Assembly: GCA_003167365.1 (NCBI GenBank)
Contig: PMTM01000022.1
Span: 31,578-95,577, forward strand
Length of the DNA: 64,000 bases
Direction: 5' to 3'
Source of the DNA: Spartobacteria bacterium
GTDB taxonomy: Bacteria > Verrucomicrobiota > Verrucomicrobiia > Chthoniobacterales > UBA10450
The position numbers and the translations under genes are program-made. Below the pieces are notes generated by a model. It was not told where the DNA came from and ran no database searches. It was given only the letters and a program-made list of their open reading frames with translations. Positions 55,384-62,732 of this stretch are shown here, in pieces. Numbering within the stretch: the stretch's first letter is position 1; the number at the start of each line of letters is the position of its first letter.

Positions 55384-55731
55384 CTATTCTTCCTTCTTCG
55401 CCGCGGTCTTTTTCGATCCAGCGCTGATGCTCTTGATCTTTACTCGCGTCAGTTTCCGCCGATGTCCGACCGTGCGGTGATAGCCTTTGCGCCGCCGGTA
55501 TTTGAACGCGATGACTTTCTTGTCCTTGCGTTGCTCGACCACTTCCGCGGTCACCTTTGCGCCTGAAATCAGCGGATCGCCATGTGTGAGCTTGTCGCCG
55601 TCGGCGTGCATCAACACGTCGCCAAAAGTCGCGGTCTTGCCCGCTTCCAGGTCGAGAAGATCGACATCAATCGTGTCGCCTTCTGCAACGCGGTATTGCC
55701 GTCCGCCAGTTTTAATAATTGCGTAACTCAT
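55384..55731 (-). CDS. rplU: 50S ribosomal protein L21
   Basis: 115 residues. MSYAIIKTGGRQYRVAEGDT and FKYRRRKGYHRTVGHRRKLTRVKI are typical of L21, with a short Lys-rich extension at the end. It is the first gene of the rplU-rpmA pair. A copy of the 10-mer is read on the opposite strand as Val-Asp-Leu. Confidence 0.98.
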   Translation of the reverse strand: MSYAIIKTGGRQYRVAEGDTIDVDLLDLEAGKTATFGDVLMHADGDKLTHGDPLISGAKVTAEVVEQRKDKKVIAFKYRRRKGYHRTVGHRRKLTRVKIKSISAGSKKTAAKKEE

Positions 55732-55842
55732 ACAGAGACAGGAAATGCTTCGGGGAAAAGCCGCGCAAATTCACACAGAACCGCGACTTTGACAAGCGGA
55801 AAGGCAATCTTCAAGCCAGAGGAAGATGCATCTGTGTGGGTT

Positions 55843-55977
55843 ATGGCTTGCTGCGCAGGAGGAGTAGCTTGGCTCGCTAGCTGTTTCGACGGGGTCCCAG
55901 AAGCAAAGAAAATTGGTGTCGTCATGTTCTTGATAGGCAGTTGTCTGATTCTGTTGTTTTTTGCCGGGCAGCGATGA
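55843..55977 (+). CDS. Possible small two-span membrane peptide
   Basis: 44 residues from an ATG at 55843 (or a GTG at 55834). Two hydrophobic stretches (WLASCF and IGVVMFLIGSCLILLFF) flank a short polar loop. No good ribosome-binding site was seen and no family is recognised. The surrounding 55740-56370 stretch has no other plausible gene except the rsmI remnant, so this is only a weak candidate. Confidence 0.25.
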   Translation: MACCAGGVAWLASCFDGVPEAKKIGVVMFLIGSCLILLFFAGQR

Positions 55978-55988
55978 CGCGAACGCAC

Positions 55989-56150
55989 CTACTTTGATGA
56001 AATGACCAGCACGATTTCGCCTTTGGTAGAACGCGCTTCGGAGTGAGCGAGAAGTTCGGAGACGGTGCCGCGGCGGAATTCCTCCAACTTCTTCGTGAGC
56101 TCGCGCGCAACGCCAGCAATGGCAGGAGGTATTGCCGATCGCGTCCGGAG
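55989..56150 (-). pseudogene. rsmI 3'-end remnant
   Basis: The minus-strand frame ends VARELTKKLEEFRRGTVSEL and continues AHSEARSTKGEIVLVISS. The corresponding end of intact rsmI at 57.3-57.9 kb is VARELTKKFEEFRRGTASEL and onward through KPPKGEIILLVAR. The remnant starts mid-gene, the upstream part is frameshifted (a DRQ matches RsmI in another frame), and there is no start. It is separated from the intact gene by the sulfotransferase gene. Confidence 0.75.
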
Positions 56151-56375
56151 CATCGACGAAATGATTGATTTGCTATATTGACCTGATCCAGGGTCGCTTG
56201 TCAGATGAAGTTCTAGCAGTGACAGCCACGAAAAAATAGCGATAGGGACCAAATTCCTCGCGGTCTGGCGATGGTCTCAAGCAACATTCATGTTTAGGCT
56301 ACGTAGGCGTCGCCATCCAACTGTTTAGGCAAATACTTCTCTTTTTTTGTTCTCGCCTCAGAGTCATTGTTCGAC

Positions 56376-57095
56376 ATGATCTTCAGTATTCACATCCCGA
56401 AGACGGCCGGAACATCGTTTCGGACTGCGCTCGAAATCTCAAATCTTAAGATTCGGAGCATGTATATAAACCGAAGGCGGCAGATTTGCCTCATTGGGGA
56501 AAAGTGCACCTTCGAAGACTTTGCCGAGATAGACTACCCGATTTCCATCCCGGAAATTATGACCATTGTTCGCAGTCAAAATGGAAAAGGAAACAAGATA
56601 ATTGTGCACGGACATTTCTTCTATGATTCTATCGCTCCATTTTTGGAAGAAGGAGATAGCTTCATTTTTTGGATTCGGAATCCTTATGATCGCCTGCTAT
56701 CGGAATGGTGCCATCATGTTTCACGGGCTTTGAAGGTCGATTTTGACGGTCGGCTCCAGGAGCTAAACTATTCGAAGATGCTTGAGCTGTCACAAAAAAC
56801 GCCCGCAGAGCTAAATACTCTTTTGACCATACAAAGCATAGCAGAGCCGTACCGCGTCTATCTAGGCTCTCTGCCCTTGGATCGCTGCTTTTTTATCGGA
56901 GAGTTTGAAAACTATAAGGTAGATTTAGAGAAGTTGTCAGGCCTATTGGGTGTGAAGCTTCAACACCGTTATGATAACGTGACACCTGCAACTTCTGTTT
57001 TGTCGCCGGAGTTCATCGACCGCGTGAAGGATCCCCTCAAGAACGAGCTCGAGTACTATCGGAAGCTCGTCGAGTTCAAGCGAACTCGATTTTAG
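56376..57095 (+). CDS. Sulfotransferase family protein
   Basis: 239 residues from the ATG at 56376 (an upstream TTG is possible). It would transfer sulfate from PAPS. The 5'-phosphosulfate loop is IHIPKTAGTSFR at the N-terminus, and the 3'-phosphate-binding strand is IFWIRNPYDRLLSEW in the middle, the pattern of the family 2 carbohydrate sulfotransferases. The base composition is visibly more A/T-rich than the flanks, and the gene lies between an rsmI remnant and intact rsmI. Horizontal acquisition is likely. Confidence 0.8.
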   Translation: MIFSIHIPKTAGTSFRTALEISNLKIRSMYINRRRQICLIGEKCTFEDFAEIDYPISIPEIMTIVRSQNGKGNKIIVHGHFFYDSIAPFLEEGDSFIFWIRNPYDRLLSEWCHHVSRALKVDFDGRLQELNYSKMLELSQKTPAELNTLLTIQSIAEPYRVYLGSLPLDRCFFIGEFENYKVDLEKLSGLLGVKLQHRYDNVTPATSVLSPEFIDRVKDPLKNELEYYRKLVEFKRTRF

Positions 57096-57257
57096 GGCGA
57101 ATTCGTTTACCATCGCAGCGTCCGGAACGAACATGTTTCTTGTAAGCAATACAATAGCTTACACGCGCGTCTTGTAGCCGATCGACGAGTTAAAACCAAT
57201 CGACTCGAAACGTTCCACAACGGTGTCGGGTGAAATGTGATGAGATGGTTTTGAATC

Positions 57258-57917
57258 TCATCTAGCAACAAGCAAAATAATCTCGCCCTTCGGCGGCTTC
57301 GCTTCGTAATGGGTAAGGAGTTCAGAGGCGGTGCCGCGGCGGAACTCTTCGAATTTTTTAGTGAGCTCACGAGCGACGCAGAGTTGTCGATCCGGCATGA
57401 TGTCGATGCAGACCTTGAGAGTTTTCGTTAATCGATAAGGCGATTCGAAAAAGATGGTTGTTTCGTCGTGGTCGGCGGCAGCGCGCAGTTCGCGTTCGCG
57501 CCGGCCGCTTTTGACCGGCAGAAATCCGCGGAAGCAAAATTTCTCCATCGAAAATCCGGAGCCGACGACTGCGGTCAAAATCGATGAAGGACCGGGAATG
57601 ATCGTGAGTGGCAATTCGCGTTTGATGCATTCGCGAATGAGCCGCGCTCCCGGATCGGAAAGGCCGGGCATGCCGGCGTCTGTGATTAGCGCGACGTTCT
57701 CGCCGGCCGCGATCCGTTCGATCAATTGCGCCGTGCGCATCGCTTCATTGTGTTCGTGATAACTGACGAACGGCTTGTCGATCTGGTAATGCTTCAACAA
57801 GATTCCCGAATGCCGCGTGTCTTCGGCCGCGATTACGTCCGCTAATTTCAAGACTTCGAGCGCGCGCAACGTGATGTCGCTCAGGTTTCCAATTGGAGTG
57901 GCGACGACGTAGAGCAT
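57258..57917 (-). CDS. rsmI: 16S rRNA 2'-O-ribose C1402 methyltransferase
   Basis: 219 residues, a SPOUT-unrelated tetrapyrrole-methylase-fold enzyme that methylates C1402. LYVVATPIGNLSDITLRALEVL is the N-terminal signature, AEDTRHSGILLKHY follows, ALITDAGMPGLSDPGARLI is the SAM-binding loop, and FRGFLPVKSGRRERELRAA completes it. The chain is a little shorter than E. coli RsmI. Its C-terminus is the region duplicated in the remnant at 56.0 kb. Confidence 0.95.
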   Translation of the reverse strand: MLYVVATPIGNLSDITLRALEVLKLADVIAAEDTRHSGILLKHYQIDKPFVSYHEHNEAMRTAQLIERIAAGENVALITDAGMPGLSDPGARLIRECIKRELPLTIIPGPSSILTAVVGSGFSMEKFCFRGFLPVKSGRRERELRAAADHDETTIFFESPYRLTKTLKVCIDIMPDRQLCVARELTKKFEEFRRGTASELLTHYEAKPPKGEIILLVAR

Positions 57918-57957
57918 GGCGTAAATCGCCGCGAATGAAGCTATCGATCCTGTCCGC

Positions 57958-60900
57958 TTAATGTTTAGGCCAGAGAAACTCGTCGCGATAGAGCGGCGTT
58001 TCTTCGGGAGCGAAGCCGTGACGCATGATGTTTTCGGTGACGACGCGCGGGACGACGAAGTTCAATAGATAATCGCCGCCGCCAGCTTTGGTGCCGCCGC
58101 CGCTCATCTTGAATCCGCCAAAAGGATGACGTCCGACGACGGCGCCGGTGCATGAGCGATTGATGTAAACGTTGCCGGCAATGATTTCGGCTTTGGCGCG
58201 CTCGATATTGGCGGGACTGCGCGAGAAAAATCCGGCGGTGAGCGCGTAGTCTGTGTTGTTGGCGACTTTGATGGCCTCATCGAGGTCTTGCACTTTGATG
58301 ACGCTCAAGACGGGCCCGAAAATTTCTTCGCAAGCAACGCGCGCATCAGGACTAACTCTGGCAAAGATTGTCGGCGGAATGAAGTAACCTTTTTCGGGGA
58401 TGTCGCCCTTTTGATATGCGAGCGTAGCTTCACCTTTCCCGATCTCGATGTATTCCCGGATCCGATCGTAAGCGGCTTTGTCGATGACCGGCCCGATAGT
58501 AATGCCGGGCTCTTCGGGATTTCCGATGCGCAAACTCGCGGCCGCGGAAAGCAAGCGTTCCATGACGCGTCCGTAATTTTCTTCGAGAACGATAAGACGC
58601 GAGCAGGCTGAGCATTTCTGTCCCTGATAACCAAATGCGGAATAAATTGTATCGACGATCGCTTCGTCGAGGTCGGCGTCGGAATCGATGATGATGGCGT
58701 TTTTGCCGCCCATTTCGCAGATGACCCGTTTCAACTCGCGTTGACCCTCCCGTGTCTTGCCGGCGCTCTCCCAAATTCGCAGACCAACTTCGCGCGAACC
58801 GGTGAACGCGATGACATCGACATCTTTATGATCGACGAGGTGCGCGCCGATGACGGAGCCGCGGCCGGGCAAAAAGTTCAGGACGCCTGGCGGGATGCCC
58901 GCTTCCTCAAACATTTCCATGAGCATGGCGCCGCAAACCGCTGCTTGTTCCGCCGGTTTCATGATGACGGTGTTGCCGGTAACGAGCGCGGCTGAAACCA
59001 TCCCGCCCAGAATCGCGGTGGGAAAATTCCACGGCGCGATGACGAGCGCGACGCCGCGTGGCCAGTAATGCTGATAACTTTCTTCACCGGGCACGTGCTG
59101 AGTGAGACGCGGCCGGCCGCGCAATCGCATTTGCTGCGCGTAAAACAAACAGAAATCCATCGCCTCGCGAATGTCGCCGTCAGCTTCGGCCCATTGTTTG
59201 CCGACTTCGAAAACTTCAAGCGCGGAAAGTTCGAAGCGGCGACGGTCCATGATCGCGGCGACGCGCTCGAGCAAGCGCGCGCGTTTCTCAAACGGTGTGC
59301 GGCTCCAACTATCGAAAGCATTGCGCGCCGCCGCGATGGCGCGTTCGGCTTCGGGAATTCCCGCTGCGGCAACGTAACCGACGACTTGATCGGGCAAGCT
59401 CGGGTTTAATGAGGCCGTGGTTTTCTCCATCCAAATTTTTTTGCCGTCGATGACGAGCGGATATTTTTTTCCCAATCGTGAATGCATCTCGTCTAGCGCA
59501 ACGCGCATCTTTTCCTGCGATTCTTGGTGGACGAAATTCACGAGCGGCGCGTTTTCGTAAGTATCGCCGGGTGGCGGGTCGAGGGGAGCGCCGTTGCGCG
59601 AATGTTGATCTTGGTCGGACGCGACGTAGCGCGTCCCTCCATCGATGTCCGCACCATTAGTACTTTGATCGACAAGGTCAATGGGATCGCGCAGCAATTG
59701 CCCGGCAGAAACATTATCGGAAAATTTCGCGCGCAAAAATCCTTCGTTGGAAGTGTTCTCGAGCAGGCGCCGCACGAGATACGACATGCCGGGCAACAAT
59801 TCGCCGACCGGGCAATACTCGCGCACGCGGTAACCCATCTCGACCAGCGCGCGTTTGATCGGGCCGGCCATTCCGTAGAGCAATTGGAATTCGAAACGGC
59901 TGCGATCAATGCCAAGATCCTTGGCCAGCGCCTGTGCGTGCGCGATGCTGCGGACGTTGTGCGAACCGAAAGCCGCGGTGACGACCGATTCGTTTTCGAG
60001 CAGAATGCGGGTGAGCGCTTCGAAATTCGCGTCACTCTCGGGCTTTTGCAGATAGACGGGGACAACCCAACCGTTCTGCCGCGCCTTGATCTTTTCGTAA
60101 TCCCAATATGCGCCTTTGACGAGGCGCACGGTGAAGCGAGTGCCGCGTTCGCGGCCCCACTCGAGCAAACGCCACAGATCTTCTTCGGCGTCGCGCAGGT
60201 AAGCTTGGATGACGATTCCCGTGTGCGGCCAGTCGAGAAATTCGGGCTCGCTGAAAAGCGTCCGGAAAAGCTCGAGCGTCGTATTTTTATGCGCGTAACT
60301 TTCCATATCGAAATTGACGAACGCGCCGAGTTCGCGGGCGCGCCGCAAAATCGGACGCAACTTCGGGGCGAGATGCGCAATCGCATCGGCCGGATCGGCC
60401 GGGTTCATTTGCGAATAGAGCGCTGAAATTTTTACGGAAACATTGACGACCGGGAAAAGATTGGCGTCGTCACCGAGCGGATCGCTCCAGCCTTCCGTTT
60501 GGTGAGCGAGATGATCGAGAAGATCGAGGCAACGCGCGGCGTATTCGGTCGCTTCCTGTTCGCTGACCACGGCTTCGCCGAGAAGATCGACCGTGAATCC
60601 GATGCCTTCTCCGCGCCGCTTCCGCAGCGTTTTCACTACGTCGCGCGGATTTTTTCCGGCGATGAATTGGCGCGCCATTCCGGAAACGTTCCAACGCAAA
60701 ACCTGCCCGCTGATCCACGGGACAATTTTCGCCAATCGAACACCCGTCCGAATGACCGGCGCGTAGCCGTTGCGCATGTCCTCGAAATATTCATCGAGAT
60801 GGCGAACGATTTCGCGGCCGCGCCGGAGCGATGCGAGGACATCGACAAAGCGGAACATTTGTACTTTGAAATGCTCGTCCCGCATGGAGAGGGCCATCAT

Positions 60901-61011
60901 GCGCTGGTAAAAGCCGGCTTTGCTAAAAAGCGATTCGGGATGCCGATCAACCAGATCGAAGATTTGCTCGCCGCGGCTCTCGACCTTGCTTTGCAGAGAA
61001 CTCATGGCCAA
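57958..61011 (-). CDS. putA: Bifunctional proline dehydrogenase / glutamate-semialdehyde dehydrogenase
   Basis: 1017 residues. It oxidises proline to glutamate. The proline-dehydrogenase barrel occupies about residues 60-450 (NVSVKISALYSQMNP, then RFTVRLVKGAYWDYE, and GMAGPIKRALVEMGYRVREYCPVGEL). The aldehyde-dehydrogenase domain follows, with NTVIMKPAEQAAVCG, GGKNAIIIDSDADLDEAI and the catalytic Cys in GQKCSACSR at about residue 800. There is no N-terminal ribbon-helix-helix, so it is not an autorepressor. It is a fused, short-form PutA. Confidence 0.96.
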   Translation of the reverse strand: MAMSSLQSKVESRGEQIFDLVDRHPESLFSKAGFYQRMMALSMRDEHFKVQMFRFVDVLASLRRGREIVRHLDEYFEDMRNGYAPVIRTGVRLAKIVPWISGQVLRWNVSGMARQFIAGKNPRDVVKTLRKRRGEGIGFTVDLLGEAVVSEQEATEYAARCLDLLDHLAHQTEGWSDPLGDDANLFPVVNVSVKISALYSQMNPADPADAIAHLAPKLRPILRRARELGAFVNFDMESYAHKNTTLELFRTLFSEPEFLDWPHTGIVIQAYLRDAEEDLWRLLEWGRERGTRFTVRLVKGAYWDYEKIKARQNGWVVPVYLQKPESDANFEALTRILLENESVVTAAFGSHNVRSIAHAQALAKDLGIDRSRFEFQLLYGMAGPIKRALVEMGYRVREYCPVGELLPGMSYLVRRLLENTSNEGFLRAKFSDNVSAGQLLRDPIDLVDQSTNGADIDGGTRYVASDQDQHSRNGAPLDPPPGDTYENAPLVNFVHQESQEKMRVALDEMHSRLGKKYPLVIDGKKIWMEKTTASLNPSLPDQVVGYVAAAGIPEAERAIAAARNAFDSWSRTPFEKRARLLERVAAIMDRRRFELSALEVFEVGKQWAEADGDIREAMDFCLFYAQQMRLRGRPRLTQHVPGEESYQHYWPRGVALVIAPWNFPTAILGGMVSAALVTGNTVIMKPAEQAAVCGAMLMEMFEEAGIPPGVLNFLPGRGSVIGAHLVDHKDVDVIAFTGSREVGLRIWESAGKTREGQRELKRVICEMGGKNAIIIDSDADLDEAIVDTIYSAFGYQGQKCSACSRLIVLEENYGRVMERLLSAAASLRIGNPEEPGITIGPVIDKAAYDRIREYIEIGKGEATLAYQKGDIPEKGYFIPPTIFARVSPDARVACEEIFGPVLSVIKVQDLDEAIKVANNTDYALTAGFFSRSPANIERAKAEIIAGNVYINRSCTGAVVGRHPFGGFKMSGGGTKAGGGDYLLNFVVPRVVTENIMRHGFAPEETPLYRDEFLWPKH

Positions 61012-61152
61012 AAATTACTCCGGTGAATTGCGTTAGGCAAAGCCGAAGGAGACTTTGCGCAACCACACGCGCAACTTGGATCCAATCTCCTAGGGCGCGA
61101 GCCCACGGGTTCGCGTTTGCTCATAAGTGGGAAGTCGATTAGCAAGACCGAC

Positions 61153-62202
61153 ATGAGCACAGACGCGGCTCGCTACAAATTTACAAGCGACAACACCGCA
61201 CCGATTTGCCCGGAAGCGTGGGCGGCGCTGCAAGAGGCCAATAACAATGAAGCGCCGTCGTACGGTGATGATCGCTGGACGGCGCGCGTTTGCGAACGCG
61301 TCCGCGAAATTTTTGAAACCGACTGCGAGGTTTTCTTTGTCTTCAATGGCACAGCTGCAAACGCGCTCGCGCTCGCGCAAGTTTGCCAGTCATTTCACAG
61401 CGTGATCTGTCATGAGCGTTCGCACATCCAAAGCGATGAATGCGGCGCTCCGGAATTTTTCACGAATGGTTCAAAGCTGCTTTTGGTCGGCGGTGCTAAT
61501 GGCAAGATCGACCTCGTCGAAGCAGAAGCGATCATGGCGAAACAGGGCGAACTTCATTCGCATAAGCCGCGCGCAATTAGCATCACGCAAGCAACGGAGT
61601 TGGGAACGGTTTATTCGCGTGATGAAATTGCGGCGATCGGTGAGTTTGCGCGGCACTGGAATTTGTTGGTTCACATGGATGGCGCCCGTTTTGCAAATGC
61701 GATCGCGACACTCGATTGTGCACCAAAGGAAATTACCTGGCAGGTTGATGTCGGTTTTCTCTGTTTTGGTGGAACGAAAAACGGTGTGGGTGCGGGCGAG
61801 CTGATCGTGTTTTTCAAAAAAGAACTGGCTCACGAGTTCGATTACCGCGTCAAACAAGCGGGCCAACTTGCCTCGAAAATGCGCTTTCTCGCCGCGCCGT
61901 GGATGGCGTTGCTGACCGACGATGTTTGGTTGCGCAACGCGCGGCAGGCCAACGCCGCGGCGCGGAAACTGGCGGATCGGCTGCGCAATGAGGTCAAGAT
62001 CGACATCGCCTTTCCCGTAGAATCGAATGCGGTGTTTATTCGCGTGCCCGAAAATCTTGTGCGGGATCTTCGGGCGCGCGGTTGGCATTTTTACAAATTC
62101 ATCGAGCCCGATGTTTATCGACTGATGTGCGCGTGGTCGGTCACTGACAACGACATCGCTGAGTTTGTCGCGGATTTGCGCGGACTAGCGACCTCTGTAT
62201 AG
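61153..62202 (+). CDS. ltaE: Low-specificity L-threonine aldolase
   Basis: 349 residues from the ATG at 61153. PLP-dependent cleavage of L-threonine to glycine and acetaldehyde. The N-terminal FTSDNTAPICPEAWAALQEANN, NGTAANALALAQVC, GARFANAIATLD-type region and the PLP Lys in CFGGTKNGVGAGELIVF are diagnostic. One copy of the 10-mer is read as Lys-Ile-Asp near the C-terminus. Confidence 0.93.
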   Translation: MSTDAARYKFTSDNTAPICPEAWAALQEANNNEAPSYGDDRWTARVCERVREIFETDCEVFFVFNGTAANALALAQVCQSFHSVICHERSHIQSDECGAPEFFTNGSKLLLVGGANGKIDLVEAEAIMAKQGELHSHKPRAISITQATELGTVYSRDEIAAIGEFARHWNLLVHMDGARFANAIATLDCAPKEITWQVDVGFLCFGGTKNGVGAGELIVFFKKELAHEFDYRVKQAGQLASKMRFLAAPWMALLTDDVWLRNARQANAAARKLADRLRNEVKIDIAFPVESNAVFIRVPENLVRDLRARGWHFYKFIEPDVYRLMCAWSVTDNDIAEFVADLRGLATSV

Positions 62203-62211
62203 AACAAAACT

Positions 62212-62622
62212 GTGAAGGCGCTTGGCGTTCTGTTTTGCGGGGGCTGGCTGCTAGTGGGCTGTGGAGTGGCGCGCACTTCTTATCATGTCGCGACCGCGCC
62301 AGTGACGATTGTCCGTCGGCAATTTGACGGTGCATCGCGGCAAACCCCGTCGGACGTCAATATTCCCGGTCGCCAGATGGCGACGCCGTCTCCCAACCTG
62401 CCGCGACAGAAGGTAGCGGACGCTTCCGCTATGCCACGGACACCTGTCGGCCCACGCGCGGCAACGAATCAAAGCGAGTTTCCGGTGGCCAAACCGGTCC
62501 CCGGAAAATCGGGATACGTATATAGCCCGTATGATTCCAGCAAATACGTGGATGTGAGCGGCTATACTCCGGGCAGCAAAGTAAAGGATCCGTACACGCA
62601 GAAGATATTTATTGTTCCGTAA
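62212..62622 (+). CDS. Small lipoprotein of unknown function
   Basis: 136 residues with a GTG start 9 bp after the threonine aldolase. A lipobox LLVGCG at the N-terminus indicates lipid anchoring. The rest is Pro/Ala/Arg-rich with low complexity until a C-terminal KSGYVYSPYDSSKYVDVSGY that resembles short conserved tails in Verrucomicrobia lipoproteins. Function unknown. Confidence 0.6.
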   Translation: MKALGVLFCGGWLLVGCGVARTSYHVATAPVTIVRRQFDGASRQTPSDVNIPGRQMATPSPNLPRQKVADASAMPRTPVGPRAATNQSEFPVAKPVPGKSGYVYSPYDSSKYVDVSGYTPGSKVKDPYTQKIFIVP

Positions 62623-62732
62623 TCTCTTTGAAGCGGTGGCGGCGTTAGGGGTTGTGTTTGTTTCAGAAAGAACGGTACGATGGAGGTGATTTGCCACCAC
62701 TGAGCACGCGATGTGCTTTTATGGTAATTATA

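Larger units (their letters stand above)
111..62005. repeat. Dispersed 10-mer AAGATCGACA, 22 exact copies
   Basis: Exact copies read by eye. On the plus strand they start at 3137, 5794, 12100, 12500, 15549, 17249, 19296, 24113, 25270, 26223, 29718, 40358, 43449, 46365, 53973, 55657 and 61996. In the opposite orientation (TGTCGATCTT on the plus strand) they start at 111, 1106, 40037, 45052 and 47499. About 0.1 copies are expected by chance in 64 kb on two strands. Coding copies are read as Lys-Ile-Asp, Arg-Ser-Thr, Asp-Arg-Gln, Val-Asp-Leu or Ser-Ile-Phe, so the constraint is on DNA and not on one peptide. The base after the motif is usually T or A. Copies at 12500, 19296, 43449 and 46365 are intergenic under the starts chosen here. 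The function is unknown. Confidence 0.85.
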
